Positions 23,968 through 31,655 of a stretch of DNA of 64,000 nucleotides are shown here, piece by piece (position 1 is the first letter of the stretch; each line of letters begins with the position of its first letter). This DNA is from Empedobacter stercoris (GTDB taxonomy: Bacteria; Bacteroidota; Bacteroidia; Flavobacteriales; Weeksellaceae), in assembly GCF_025244765.1 (NCBI RefSeq), contig NZ_CP104209.1, positions 1,054,001 through 1,118,000 of the forward strand, in the 5' to 3' direction. A program made the translations under genes and the position numbers. The notes under the pieces were generated by a model. The model was given only the letters and a program-made list of their open reading frames with translations. It did not search any database and was not told the origin of the DNA.

Positions 23968-24419
23968 TAAATATTGGACGATTATTCGAATTAGGAATCG
24001 AAATTCAGCACGCAAATTTGGGTGTAAATTCCTTTAAAATGACACAAGACGAATCAGAAGTTGTGGCAAACTTACAATCTCACAAAGTAACAGATAATCA
24101 TTTGTTAGTGATTATGATTCCTTCTATGGATAGTAAAAAATCTGATTCTGTAGATAATATTCAGTTCCGGAACTTGATGCAGTTTTTAGTTTTGGAAAAA
24201 CGTGATCCTAAGTTGCCAAAAAACAACCAGGAAGATATGTTCATTTACAAGCGAACGCAAGAAACCTTGAATAATATCTTAGAATACTTTTTCCAACATT
24301 TTGATGATGATGATTCTAATTGCGAAATGTTCAGAAAGTTAGATGTATCATCCTTCGAAATTGATCCAGTAAAAGGCGTTAGCGATTGTTTTGGTTGGAG
24401 TTGGTCCTTTAATTTCTAA
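23964..24419 (+). CDS. Hypothetical connector/tail-completion-type protein
   Basis: The 151-residue strand-rich product has a central acidic run (FDDDDSNCE at about 115-123) and ends in aromatic residues (GWSWSFNF). Size and place, after the portal and before an HK97-gp10-sized gene, match tail terminator or tail completion proteins. The assignment is from context. Coupled to the upstream gene by ATGA. Confidence 0.55.
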   Translation: MINIGRLFELGIEIQHANLGVNSFKMTQDESEVVANLQSHKVTDNHLLVIMIPSMDSKKSDSVDNIQFRNLMQFLVLEKRDPKLPKNNQEDMFIYKRTQETLNNILEYFFQHFDDDDSNCEMFRKLDVSSFEIDPVKGVSDCFGWSWSFNF

Positions 24420-24422
24420 TCG

Positions 24423-24800
24423 ATGAATCTTATCGAAAAGCGTCGAGATAACGCAGATCATGTTCTCAAAAAACGATTTATAAAACGTGTATTGTCAACA
24501 GAAGGAAATTCTATTCTGAAAATGCAACGTGAATTAATAAATGAAAATGATTTTAAAAATCCCAACTTCAATAATTTATCATTAGAAGTATCCGATTTTC
24601 GTGCAACAATCTCATTGGTAAAATTGCACCGATTTGTAGATATGAAAACGCGAAAATCCAAGAATGGAATTGTCAAAAAGAAAAATTATCCTATTTACAA
24701 CAAAATAATCTTTGGACACCTAAATAACATCATCAAAGAAATATCATTTGGTTACACAGATACAGTCATTGAAGAAATGAAGAAATTGGAAAATAATTAA
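24423..24800 (+). CDS. Hypothetical basic head-tail joining protein candidate
   Basis: The 125-residue, strongly basic product (MNLIEKRRDNADHVLKKRF) with a helical N-terminus and a strand-rich middle has the length and charge of HK97 gp10-like joining proteins. No motif confirms that. It is the last gene before the interruption by the membrane peptide and the minus-strand cargo gene. Confidence 0.55.
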   Translation: MNLIEKRRDNADHVLKKRFIKRVLSTEGNSILKMQRELINENDFKNPNFNNLSLEVSDFRATISLVKLHRFVDMKTRKSKNGIVKKKNYPIYNKIIFGHLNNIIKEISFGYTDTVIEEMKKLENN

Positions 24801-24851
24801 TAGATTAGAGAAATTTTTAGAATTAACAACGTTAGATAATTGGTAATTATT

Positions 24852-24971
24852 ATGGGAGATTTAGGATACAAAGAAATTATAGTGCTTGTTATTGGAGCTA
24901 TAATTGTTTTAGCTGTTTTATTAGCTTTAGTACTTTTGATAATTTACTTGATAAAAAAACTTAGAAAATAA
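24852..24971 (+). CDS. Small single-span membrane protein (39 residues)
   Basis: The ORF runs from ATG 24852 to TAA 24969-24971. The product has a short polar start (MGDLGYKE), one long hydrophobic helix of Ile, Val, Leu and Ala, and a basic end (KKLRK), the charge pattern of a membrane peptide with its C-terminus in the cytoplasm. Next to a HEPN cargo gene it might be part of the same cargo, for example a small toxin or exclusion peptide. This is speculative. Confidence 0.5.
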   Translation: MGDLGYKEIIVLVIGAIIVLAVLLALVLLIIYLIKKLRK

Positions 24972-25014
24972 ACAACGTTATGATAGAATTTCTATCAAAA
25001 TGAAACTTTAAAAC

Positions 25015-25044
25015 AAAAGCACTCTTTTTTAAGAGTGCTTTTTT
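25015..25044. terminator. Bidirectional terminator before the HEPN cargo gene
   Basis: AAAAGCACTCTT (25015-25026) pairs with AAGAGTGCTTTT (25031-25042) around TTTT, with T on the plus side and A on the other, so it ends both the plus-strand unit and the convergent cargo gene. Confidence 0.85.
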
Positions 25045-25049
25045 ACTAT

Positions 25050-25856
25050 TTAGAAAGGCAATTTTGGGAGATATTTTGAATACTCATCTTGTAATTTTTT
25101 TAACTCATTCGCATAATCAATATCTTTATCATTACTCTTAATTAAACTCTCCATTTCATCATATAAGATAGATTTTAAACATAAAATTGAAAAATAATTA
25201 TTTTTACCTTCATAATATTTTCTATCTTTTTCTATATTATAATATCTATTTTCAAAACGTCCATCTTTTTCTTTTAATTCTACATAAAAACATTCACAAC
25301 AATGATAAACTATATCTGAAATTACATCTAAAATATCCCATAAATATTGCCATGGAATACTAACATCAATATCTTTTAATTTTATTCTTTCCTTTGCTTC
25401 ATCAAAATGCGCATAAAGTTTATGTCGTTGTAATTTTATTTTTTTCTTCACACCATCATCAATCAAAGCATACCTCTCTTTTAAAAAATTAATGTCTGGA
25501 TCTTTTATTAAATAGCTATAAAAAATATTTTCTTCAAAATCCTTAATTAATGATTTTATAGAATTTTTATCAATATTAGATTCTGAAGTTAATTTATATA
25601 AGTTTATGATAAAATAAGCAGTTAGGCTATTATTAGTTGTTTGAATTGCATCGCCGGTATTATATGAAAAATCTTTTGCTTGAATATTTTGTAAAAATAT
25701 TTTACTGTTTTTAAAAGCATATAATTCATCTATTATATATAATTTATCTTTTAATGATCTACTAAGTTCTTCTACAGATTTCTTCTCATGATAATTTGTG
25801 GGTATTATCTTTTTTTTCTTTTTATTCATATCGATTAATGCGTCAGTAATCTTCAA
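25050..25856 (-). CDS. HEPN / AbiU2-like protein, putative anti-phage cargo
   Basis: This 268-residue, helical and acidic-basic mixed protein carries QRHKLYAHFDE, with R144 and H150 forming the Rx4-6H signature of HEPN ribonucleases; the surrounding pattern (RHKLYAHFD in a helical bundle) is closest to AbiU2-type abortive-infection proteins. It is on the minus strand inside the plus-strand head operon, very AT-rich, and bounded by a terminator, so it is a moron. Prophage HEPN proteins typically cleave RNA to stop superinfecting phages. The family call is by motif and shape, not by search. Confidence 0.65.
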   Translation of the reverse strand: MKITDALIDMNKKKKKIIPTNYHEKKSVEELSRSLKDKLYIIDELYAFKNSKIFLQNIQAKDFSYNTGDAIQTTNNSLTAYFIINLYKLTSESNIDKNSIKSLIKDFEENIFYSYLIKDPDINFLKERYALIDDGVKKKIKLQRHKLYAHFDEAKERIKLKDIDVSIPWQYLWDILDVISDIVYHCCECFYVELKEKDGRFENRYYNIEKDRKYYEGKNNYFSILCLKSILYDEMESLIKSNDKDIDYANELKKLQDEYSKYLPKLPF

Positions 25857-25892
25857 ATATAATGAAATTAAATTGCCTTCAAATACTACAAA

Positions 25893-26753
25893 ATGAAGGT
25901 ATTATTCGAATTACAAAACGGCCTTTGGGCATTCGATTTACATAGCGCAAAATATTACTCAAAAATAGCTTCTCAATTTTTAGAAGGACAATTCAATGCT
26001 AAAACGTTTGGAGAAAAACCAGAAGCTATTAGCTACTTAGCCAACGAATATGGCGAACAAATTACCAAAGAAAACAACAAGCAAAATTCTACCTATGCGG
26101 TTGTTGAATTAATTGGTCCAGTAACGTTATACGATACATGTTACAATTATGGTGCTGAAAGTATCGCAAATCGCCTTAACAAATACAACAACGACGATTC
26201 TGTAAAAGGAATAATCCTAAAAACAAATACACCTGGTGGAGCTGTAGCGGCAATCAATCCTTTTATTGAGTTTGCAGCCAAAAAGAAAAAGCCAGTTGTT
26301 GCTTTATGCGATCAAGCATTGTCTTTGGGTGAATGGGCAACAGATGTTGTGGCAGATCATAAAATGGCATCAAATAACATTAGTGCACGCTTTGGTTCTA
26401 TCGGCGTTGTGGCGAATTTCTACAATTATGCAAAAGCATTAGAATTAGCAGGAATCGAAGAACACGAAGTCTATGCAGACGAATCCGATTACAAGAACAA
26501 AGCAATTTTAGAAGCATTGAACGGAGATTACAAACTAATCAAAGAAGAATATCTAAATCCGTTGGCAATTCAATTTCAGAACGCTGTAAAAGCTTCTCGA
26601 CCAAATTTAGATCAGTCAGTAGAAGGAATTCTAAACGGACGAACATTCAACGCAGACGATGCCAAAAAATATGGTTTAATCGATAGCATTGGAACAATGC
26701 AAGACGCTATCGAAATGATTGATGTGCTTTTCGAAACAAAATATAATAATTAA
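25893..26753 (+). CDS. S49 (SppA-like) prohead maturation protease
   Basis: This 286-residue serine protease has the ClpP/crotonase fold. Visible motifs are GIILKTNTPGG (107-116, oxyanion side), ALSLGEWA with S144 as the likely nucleophile, FGSIGV (168-173), and K201 in DYKNKA as the likely Lys base of the S49 Ser-Lys dyad. It should trim the scaffold part of the capsid protein encoded 20 bases downstream, during head expansion. It lies after, not before, the adaptor genes, which is an unusual order. Confidence 0.85.
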   Translation: MKVLFELQNGLWAFDLHSAKYYSKIASQFLEGQFNAKTFGEKPEAISYLANEYGEQITKENNKQNSTYAVVELIGPVTLYDTCYNYGAESIANRLNKYNNDDSVKGIILKTNTPGGAVAAINPFIEFAAKKKKPVVALCDQALSLGEWATDVVADHKMASNNISARFGSIGVVANFYNYAKALELAGIEEHEVYADESDYKNKAILEALNGDYKLIKEEYLNPLAIQFQNAVKASRPNLDQSVEGILNGRTFNADDAKKYGLIDSIGTMQDAIEMIDVLFETKYNN

Positions 26754-26773
26754 TAATCAAATCCTTTATTCCC

Positions 26774-28918
26774 ATGAAATTTAATTGGATCAAAATGAAA
26801 TCTTCTTACGAATGGTTAAAGAAAACTTTAGCCGTTGAGAAAATAGAAGTAAAAGATAACGAAATCGTTTTGTCGCAAGATCAACGCGAGAAAATCGAAC
26901 AAGAATTAGGTGCTGAACAATCGGCAATCTTATTCGAGAAAATGAATGCTGAACTTAAAAATTCTGAACAAGCAACACAAGCGGCGACAGAATTAGCAGC
27001 AGTTTTAGCAGAAATCAATGCAGATATTAATGCAACGGACGAAGGTGCTGAAAATGCAGAAGCAACCGATACACCAATCGAAGCACAAGCAACAGCAACT
27101 ATCAGACGTTTACAAACAGAAAATGCACAAATGTCATCACAACCTATCGGAGATTCTCCAGAAGCAATTTATCAACATGCTGTTAATTTAGCACCTTATG
27201 GAGCGAAAGCATTACCACGCCATACAGCAACTCATTTATTTGGTCAGAATTTCGAATGGCAAGCTGTCGAAAATCGTCCATGGAATCAACGTGCATTAAG
27301 TGGTTCAGCATCAGCAACGGAATGGAACAAAGATAACATTCCAGTATTACAAGGCGATTTAGAACATTTTGTTCGTCAAAATCCAACCGTTTTAGTTACT
27401 TTCTTTAACGAATTCGAAGGTTTACCTGCAGAATGGAGTTCTACACCAGGTGTTAAAGATCGTATCACAACAGCATCTATTACATTTGGCGAAGTAACAC
27501 AAGCGCGTTCTAACACGTGGGGTGCAAAAGGTGGCTTCAAAATTTCAGTTGAAGTTGGTCAAGTTTTCGCTAAGAAAATCGATTTAGAATTTTCAGGAAC
27601 AAAGCTTCAAACCTTAGAAAATACATGGTTAGCAAACATTCATAACATGAGTGGTTCTCATCCTTGGAAAATGTCGTTCATCGGTTGGATTCTTTCAGAA
27701 GCTATCAAACAACGCATGTTAGAGGATAGAAATGCACAAATCAATGGTATTTATGTTCCTACACCAGATAATAGAATCGGTAATGCAGTGAATGCACAAG
27801 ATGGATTATTAATTCAATTGTACAGAGCGTTGCATACGCGAAAAATCTTACGTGCATTTGCATTAGGTGCTCCAACAGTAGAGAATATTGTCGATTATGT
27901 TGATAGATTAATCTCGTTAGTTCCAGAAGAATACATCAAACTTCAAGGTTTAGAAATCGGAATGGCGGCGAAATGGAAATTAGCTTATCAACAAGCATTG
28001 GGAAGTTCGCAAGTTGTAGTTTACGAGAAAGATCGTGGCATCTTCAAATCAACAATTGAGCATGTAAAAGATAGACCAAATATCAAATTGCAAGCGGTTC
28101 CAGATATGGTAAATTCTGACTTTATGTACTTAACTTTATCAAAGAATATTGATCAGTTAAGCTACTTACCAGAAGAAGCAAATCAATTTACAATTGGTCA
28201 TGACAAACGTGATACTTGGGCGTTTGCAGATTACAAAATTGGTATTCGTTTACAATACATCGGAATAAAACTTTCGAAAGCACATGCAAACAAATATGCA
28301 GATCAAGTAGTCTTTACGAACGACATGCCAATCTTTGGTCAAGATGTTTCTTTCCCTGCGTACGACAACGAATCTGGTGTTCTTAAAATGTACTACACAC
28401 ACGCTAAAATTGATAAAGAGTTCAAAACGGATATTTCTGAAATTACAGATGTTCAACCAGGACAAATTATCAAAATTACAGGTAACACAGGATTAGGTGT
28501 AGATGCAAAAGTTCTTGATGGTGCTGATATCGAATTAACTTCTGATTTCAGTTTAAAATCAGGCGGTACATTAACATTAATCGTCCAAGCTGATGGTAAA
28601 TTGAAGGAATTGAAGCGTACAGAATCTGCACCAACAATTTCGGACAAAGTAACATTTGACAATACTGCAATTGATGCAGCCAATGCAACAGAATTTGTAT
28701 TTGATGGTGCCGAAGCTAAAGCATTAGGACAAATCATCAACGGTGTAGAAGGTAAACAAATTACCATTTACGGAAATGATACAGCAGAATTGACTGTTTC
28801 TAAAAACGAACAAATTGCTATTGCAGCAAATGTTGTGCTAAAAACAGCTGATGACTTTATCACATTAGCATTTGTTGAAGGTGCTTGGTACGAAGTTTCA
28901 AAACAAGTAACTACCTAA
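26774..28918 (+). CDS. Major capsid protein with N-terminal scaffold and C-terminal extra domain
   Basis: The 714-residue product has three parts. Residues 1-150 are acidic and coiled-coil, with Ala/Glu/Thr-rich linkers, like a fused scaffold (delta) region that the adjacent S49 protease would remove. Residues about 150-560 are the capsid fold region. Residues about 560-714 are a strand-rich appendage (QVTT end), probably surface-exposed. The whole is nearly twice the length of HK97 gp5. It follows the protease directly and precedes a terminator hairpin and the tail-tube candidate. The capsid call rests on position and architecture. Confidence 0.75.
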   Translation: MKFNWIKMKSSYEWLKKTLAVEKIEVKDNEIVLSQDQREKIEQELGAEQSAILFEKMNAELKNSEQATQAATELAAVLAEINADINATDEGAENAEATDTPIEAQATATIRRLQTENAQMSSQPIGDSPEAIYQHAVNLAPYGAKALPRHTATHLFGQNFEWQAVENRPWNQRALSGSASATEWNKDNIPVLQGDLEHFVRQNPTVLVTFFNEFEGLPAEWSSTPGVKDRITTASITFGEVTQARSNTWGAKGGFKISVEVGQVFAKKIDLEFSGTKLQTLENTWLANIHNMSGSHPWKMSFIGWILSEAIKQRMLEDRNAQINGIYVPTPDNRIGNAVNAQDGLLIQLYRALHTRKILRAFALGAPTVENIVDYVDRLISLVPEEYIKLQGLEIGMAAKWKLAYQQALGSSQVVVYEKDRGIFKSTIEHVKDRPNIKLQAVPDMVNSDFMYLTLSKNIDQLSYLPEEANQFTIGHDKRDTWAFADYKIGIRLQYIGIKLSKAHANKYADQVVFTNDMPIFGQDVSFPAYDNESGVLKMYYTHAKIDKEFKTDISEITDVQPGQIIKITGNTGLGVDAKVLDGADIELTSDFSLKSGGTLTLIVQADGKLKELKRTESAPTISDKVTFDNTAIDAANATEFVFDGAEAKALGQIINGVEGKQITIYGNDTAELTVSKNEQIAIAANVVLKTADDFITLAFVEGAWYEVSKQVTT

Positions 28919-28926
28919 AATCATAT

Positions 28927-28950
28927 AAGTAACTGCTAAGGCAGTTACTT
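28927..28950 (+). terminator. Hairpin between capsid and tail-tube genes
   Basis: AAGTAACTGC (28927-28936) pairs perfectly with GCAGTTACTT (28941-28950) around TAAG. Only a short T-rich tail follows, so it may be a partial terminator or an mRNA-stabilising 3' end that raises capsid message levels. Confidence 0.6.
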
Positions 28951-28984
28951 TTCTTAACGTTTAATCAAACAAAAAATATTGACA

Positions 28985-29800
28985 ATGCGTCCAAACTTAA
29001 ATAAACCAGAAGGTAAATCACCAGGTGGTCCTTCTAATTTCAAAAAAGAAATCATCTTAATTGCGACAGAAGATATTTTAAAATATCCAGATCGTGACGA
29101 AAACAATATCCGTATGATTGGAGATTATGTATTGAAGGCAAACGCTAAAATGCATACATTTTACCATACAGCAGCAAAAGCAGACGGTTCATGGGAATCA
29201 ACTGGAGAACCTGATGCATTTTCACGTGAACCAAAATTCGTGGCACAACATCCAGGTGATGAAATTGAAGCTTTAGAATTCTTCGAAAAATGGACTGGTG
29301 TAGATTGTGTTATTTTAATTGGAAATTGCGGTCGCCCTGGTTATAAGGTAGAAGGAACATCTTGCGTACCAATGCAATTAGTTCCAAGTTTCACAGGAAA
29401 TAACGACGGTACTTTCTTTACAGTAACTTTTCAAGGAGACGGTAAAACATCTCAATTCCCTGGATATTACGAAGGAAACTTAACGTTTGCTGATCCTGTA
29501 AAAGTAGCATCAAATACTGTTACAGTAGATGGTGAAGTTGGTAAAATTGTTCAATTACCATCTGCCGATACTACAGCTGAAATTTCATTTACTGCCTTAA
29601 ACAATTTAAAACACAATGATCGTGTGACGTTAATTGGTGGCGGTGGAGATGATCCATATACATTAGCAAATGGAGGAACTGGGACAGTAGTAACATTGAA
29701 AAATGGTACATCTTGGACTTCCTTAGAAAATGCGACAATTACGCTTCGATACTTCGATGCTGGAGCAACTAAGTATTTGATTGAAGAAACCAGAAAGTAA
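28985..29800 (+). CDS. Probable major tail (tube) protein with C-terminal extra domain
   Basis: The start is ATG 28985; a TTG at 28979 is in frame but unlikely. The 271-residue product has a strand-rich body (about 15-165) with a GYYEGNLTF turn, in the position of a tail tube protein: after the capsid gene and before the tape measure. Residues about 170-271 form a separate strand-rich module whose ending (ITLRYFDAGATKYLIEETR) is reminiscent of the end of the capsid protein (ITLAFVEGAWYEVSKQ). The decorated C-terminus probably projects from the tail surface. The role is inferred. Confidence 0.6.
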   Translation: MRPNLNKPEGKSPGGPSNFKKEIILIATEDILKYPDRDENNIRMIGDYVLKANAKMHTFYHTAAKADGSWESTGEPDAFSREPKFVAQHPGDEIEALEFFEKWTGVDCVILIGNCGRPGYKVEGTSCVPMQLVPSFTGNNDGTFFTVTFQGDGKTSQFPGYYEGNLTFADPVKVASNTVTVDGEVGKIVQLPSADTTAEISFTALNNLKHNDRVTLIGGGGDDPYTLANGGTGTVVTLKNGTSWTSLENATITLRYFDAGATKYLIEETRK

Positions 29801-30150
29801 TTTTTTTCATATAGTATTTTGATTGGTTTTTAAATCCACTTCTTTTTATAAGGAGTGGATTTTTTATTGTAAAAATTAGTTATAAACTTATAAATAAAAC
29901 CCTTTCATAATAAATATGAAAGGGTAATAAGATTATTCCTTGAACCATCAAGTCAATGGTTGGAATCGAACCAACTTTCTCTTACCAAATCTCAATAAAC
30001 GAGCAGAATCGAACTGCATTTGATATACAAAAAGAATCGAACTTTTTATATTTCCCTTTTTGAAAATGTATATTTAACAAATATAATAAATAAATTCTTT
30101 CTTAAATTTACAGGTATTAAAATAACTAATCAGTTGTAAATGTTTTAAAA
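29801..30150. other. 350-nt gene-free region with hairpins and three T-arm-like loops
   Basis: There is no gene here. It contains a terminator (29832-29866), an 11-bp perfect hairpin (29899-29909 with 29915-29925), and on the minus strand three stems closing the tRNA T-loop sequence TTCGATT: 29959-29975 (GTTGG/CCAAC), 30003-30017 (GCAG/CTGC) and 30029-30047 (AAAAAG/CTTTTT). The third is followed by a 7-nt string able to pair upstream as an acceptor stem. Full tRNA genes do not fit. They could be tRNA remnants or tRNA-like elements at the border of the cargo block. Confidence 0.5.
29832..29866 (+). terminator. Intrinsic terminator after the tail-tube gene
   Basis: AAATCCACT (29832-29840) pairs with AGTGGATTT (29854-29862), with extra inner pairing (TCTT with AAGGA), followed by T residues. 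It ends the head/tail-tube message before the cargo block. Confidence 0.8.
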
Positions 30151-30570
30151 ATGAAAACCACTAACATCATAAAAGCAGAATCAACCTATTACGACGATGA
30201 AGAGGAAACTAATATTAGAATCGTTTCATTGAATTTAATTGACTTTAATAAGAGATTTGAAACTGATATTGTACTTTATTATGAAGATGAGTATTTTACA
30301 CCTTATGAGAAATCCGATTTAGCAGATTACTTTATTTCTACTATTCCAGATTTACTTTTCATGGCACACAATCCATTTTGTAATGAAATAGAAGAATGGA
30401 AATCTTGGATTTCATGGAGAAAAGAAGAAAGAGAAAAGTTATTTATACCTTCAGAAATTGAACGATTTAACAAACGAAATATTGAATATTGTCCAATTGG
30501 AATTACAGATATACAAGAAACAATGGATTTCGTTAAATATGAAGTAAATAAACTTATTTTACATCTTTAG
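30151..30570 (+). CDS. Hypothetical acidic cargo protein (139 residues)
   Basis: The acidic product (MKTTNIIKAESTYYDDEEE) has no recognised domain; it has alternating strands and helices and several Trp in WKSWISWRKEE. It converges with, and overlaps by 17 bases, the minus-strand gene at 30554-30847. AT-rich codons and its place between terminator-bounded core genes mark it as cargo. Confidence 0.55.
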   Translation: MKTTNIIKAESTYYDDEEETNIRIVSLNLIDFNKRFETDIVLYYEDEYFTPYEKSDLADYFISTIPDLLFMAHNPFCNEIEEWKSWISWRKEEREKLFIPSEIERFNKRNIEYCPIGITDIQETMDFVKYEVNKLILHL

Positions 30571-30847
30571 CCTCCCAAATAAAAAGCCATTTATCTCCTT
30601 TATTTTTAAGAGTAAAATCAAGATGTAAAAGTTCTTTTCGTTTTTTATATATTTTCTTAAAATTCGCTTCTGATAAGTTTTCAACTTGAAAGAAAATCAT
30701 TTTAATCTTTCCATATTTTTCAATTTTATAGACGAAGTTTGACATAACATCACGATCTTTTATCCATATCTGAATATTTTCACTAGATCGTGGTTCAATC
30801 CATTTTAATAATGAAAAAATTTTATCTGTATCATTCGATGAAATCAT
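30554..30847 (-). CDS. Hypothetical small cargo protein, second gene of a minus-strand pair
   Basis: The 97-residue basic product (MISSNDTDKIFSLLKWIEP) is strand-rich in the middle and ends FIWEAKDVK. It follows the 236-residue gene with only four bases between, so the two are co-transcribed and may work as a pair, for example effector and inhibitor. No family is recognised. Its 3' end overlaps the convergent gene. Confidence 0.5.
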   Translation of the reverse strand: MISSNDTDKIFSLLKWIEPRSSENIQIWIKDRDVMSNFVYKIEKYGKIKMIFFQVENLSEANFKKIYKKRKELLHLDFTLKNKGDKWLFIWEAKDVK

Positions 30848-30851
30848 AGAA

Positions 30852-31562
30852 TTAAATAGAATTAGAAATAAGATTAATCCCTTTTGATATAATTTCTTTA
30901 ATCATACTTTTTTTAGCTTCATCCATAAATTCTTTTATTACTGCAGGTCCTTGTTTAGCTAATTGTGCATAAATAAAAAATATTTTTTGTAGAATCCACA
31001 TTTGTGTTTTGATTGATAAATTATTACGAACATCTTGAATATCATCTTCTATAATATCTATGTCTTCTACATTATTATCAGTTCTAATTTTCTGAACATT
31101 TTCACTAAGTTTTTCTAAATAAAAATCTAATTGTAATATTTGTTTTGTCGTAAAAGGTTTAGTATCACTATAAGTTGAAAGTTGAAATTCCTCTTCAAAT
31201 TCTTCTTGAAAAGCAGATAAAAATGGATCATCAAAAACTGATTTGACTTCATAATAATCCTGAATCATTTTGACCCATTTTTCAAAATATTTAGATAAAT
31301 GTTCTTGAAGAATATTCATACTAATTGGCGCTACAGAATGCTCGTAACCAGGAGTGAATGAAATTGTGGCAACTAACTTCCCATTTCCTTCATTTTTTAA
31401 ATCTGATGTAGCAAAATAAAAATTAGAATCATTCAATATATCCTTAACTGTTAAAACAAAACGATCAGACGTATTTTTGTCAATAGTAAATAGTTTACCA
31501 TTCAAATCTGTATATGGTTCTAAAATTTTTAATAATGCTAATGATATATTTTCTTTTTTCAT
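30852..31562 (-). CDS. Hypothetical cargo protein, first gene of a minus-strand pair
   Basis: This 236-residue protein has a strand-rich N-terminal half (about 1-110, LNGKLFTIDKNTSDRFVLTV in part) and an acidic linker (EEFEEEF), followed by a helical C-terminal half ending in an amphipathic or membrane-prone helix (IIKEIISKGINLISNS type). A soluble sensor plus a helical effector tail is seen in some defence proteins, but I cannot name a family. It is AT-rich and opposite to the late operon. Its promoter should lie in 31563-31655. Confidence 0.55.
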   Translation of the reverse strand: MKKENISLALLKILEPYTDLNGKLFTIDKNTSDRFVLTVKDILNDSNFYFATSDLKNEGNGKLVATISFTPGYEHSVAPISMNILQEHLSKYFEKWVKMIQDYYEVKSVFDDPFLSAFQEEFEEEFQLSTYSDTKPFTTKQILQLDFYLEKLSENVQKIRTDNNVEDIDIIEDDIQDVRNNLSIKTQMWILQKIFFIYAQLAKQGPAVIKEFMDEAKKSMIKEIISKGINLISNSI

Positions 31563-31655
31563 AAAGTATTTTTTGTAAATATATTCATTTTAAACCATCT
31601 TTTTGCGTCAGCACTTACCTCCTATTTCTCACCGATTTTGCAGTAAAACTGCAAC

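Noticed and set aside
29959-30047. Three phage tRNA genes
   Set aside because: Only T-arm-like hairpins are complete; spacing of 27-44 nt leaves no room for full cloverleaves.
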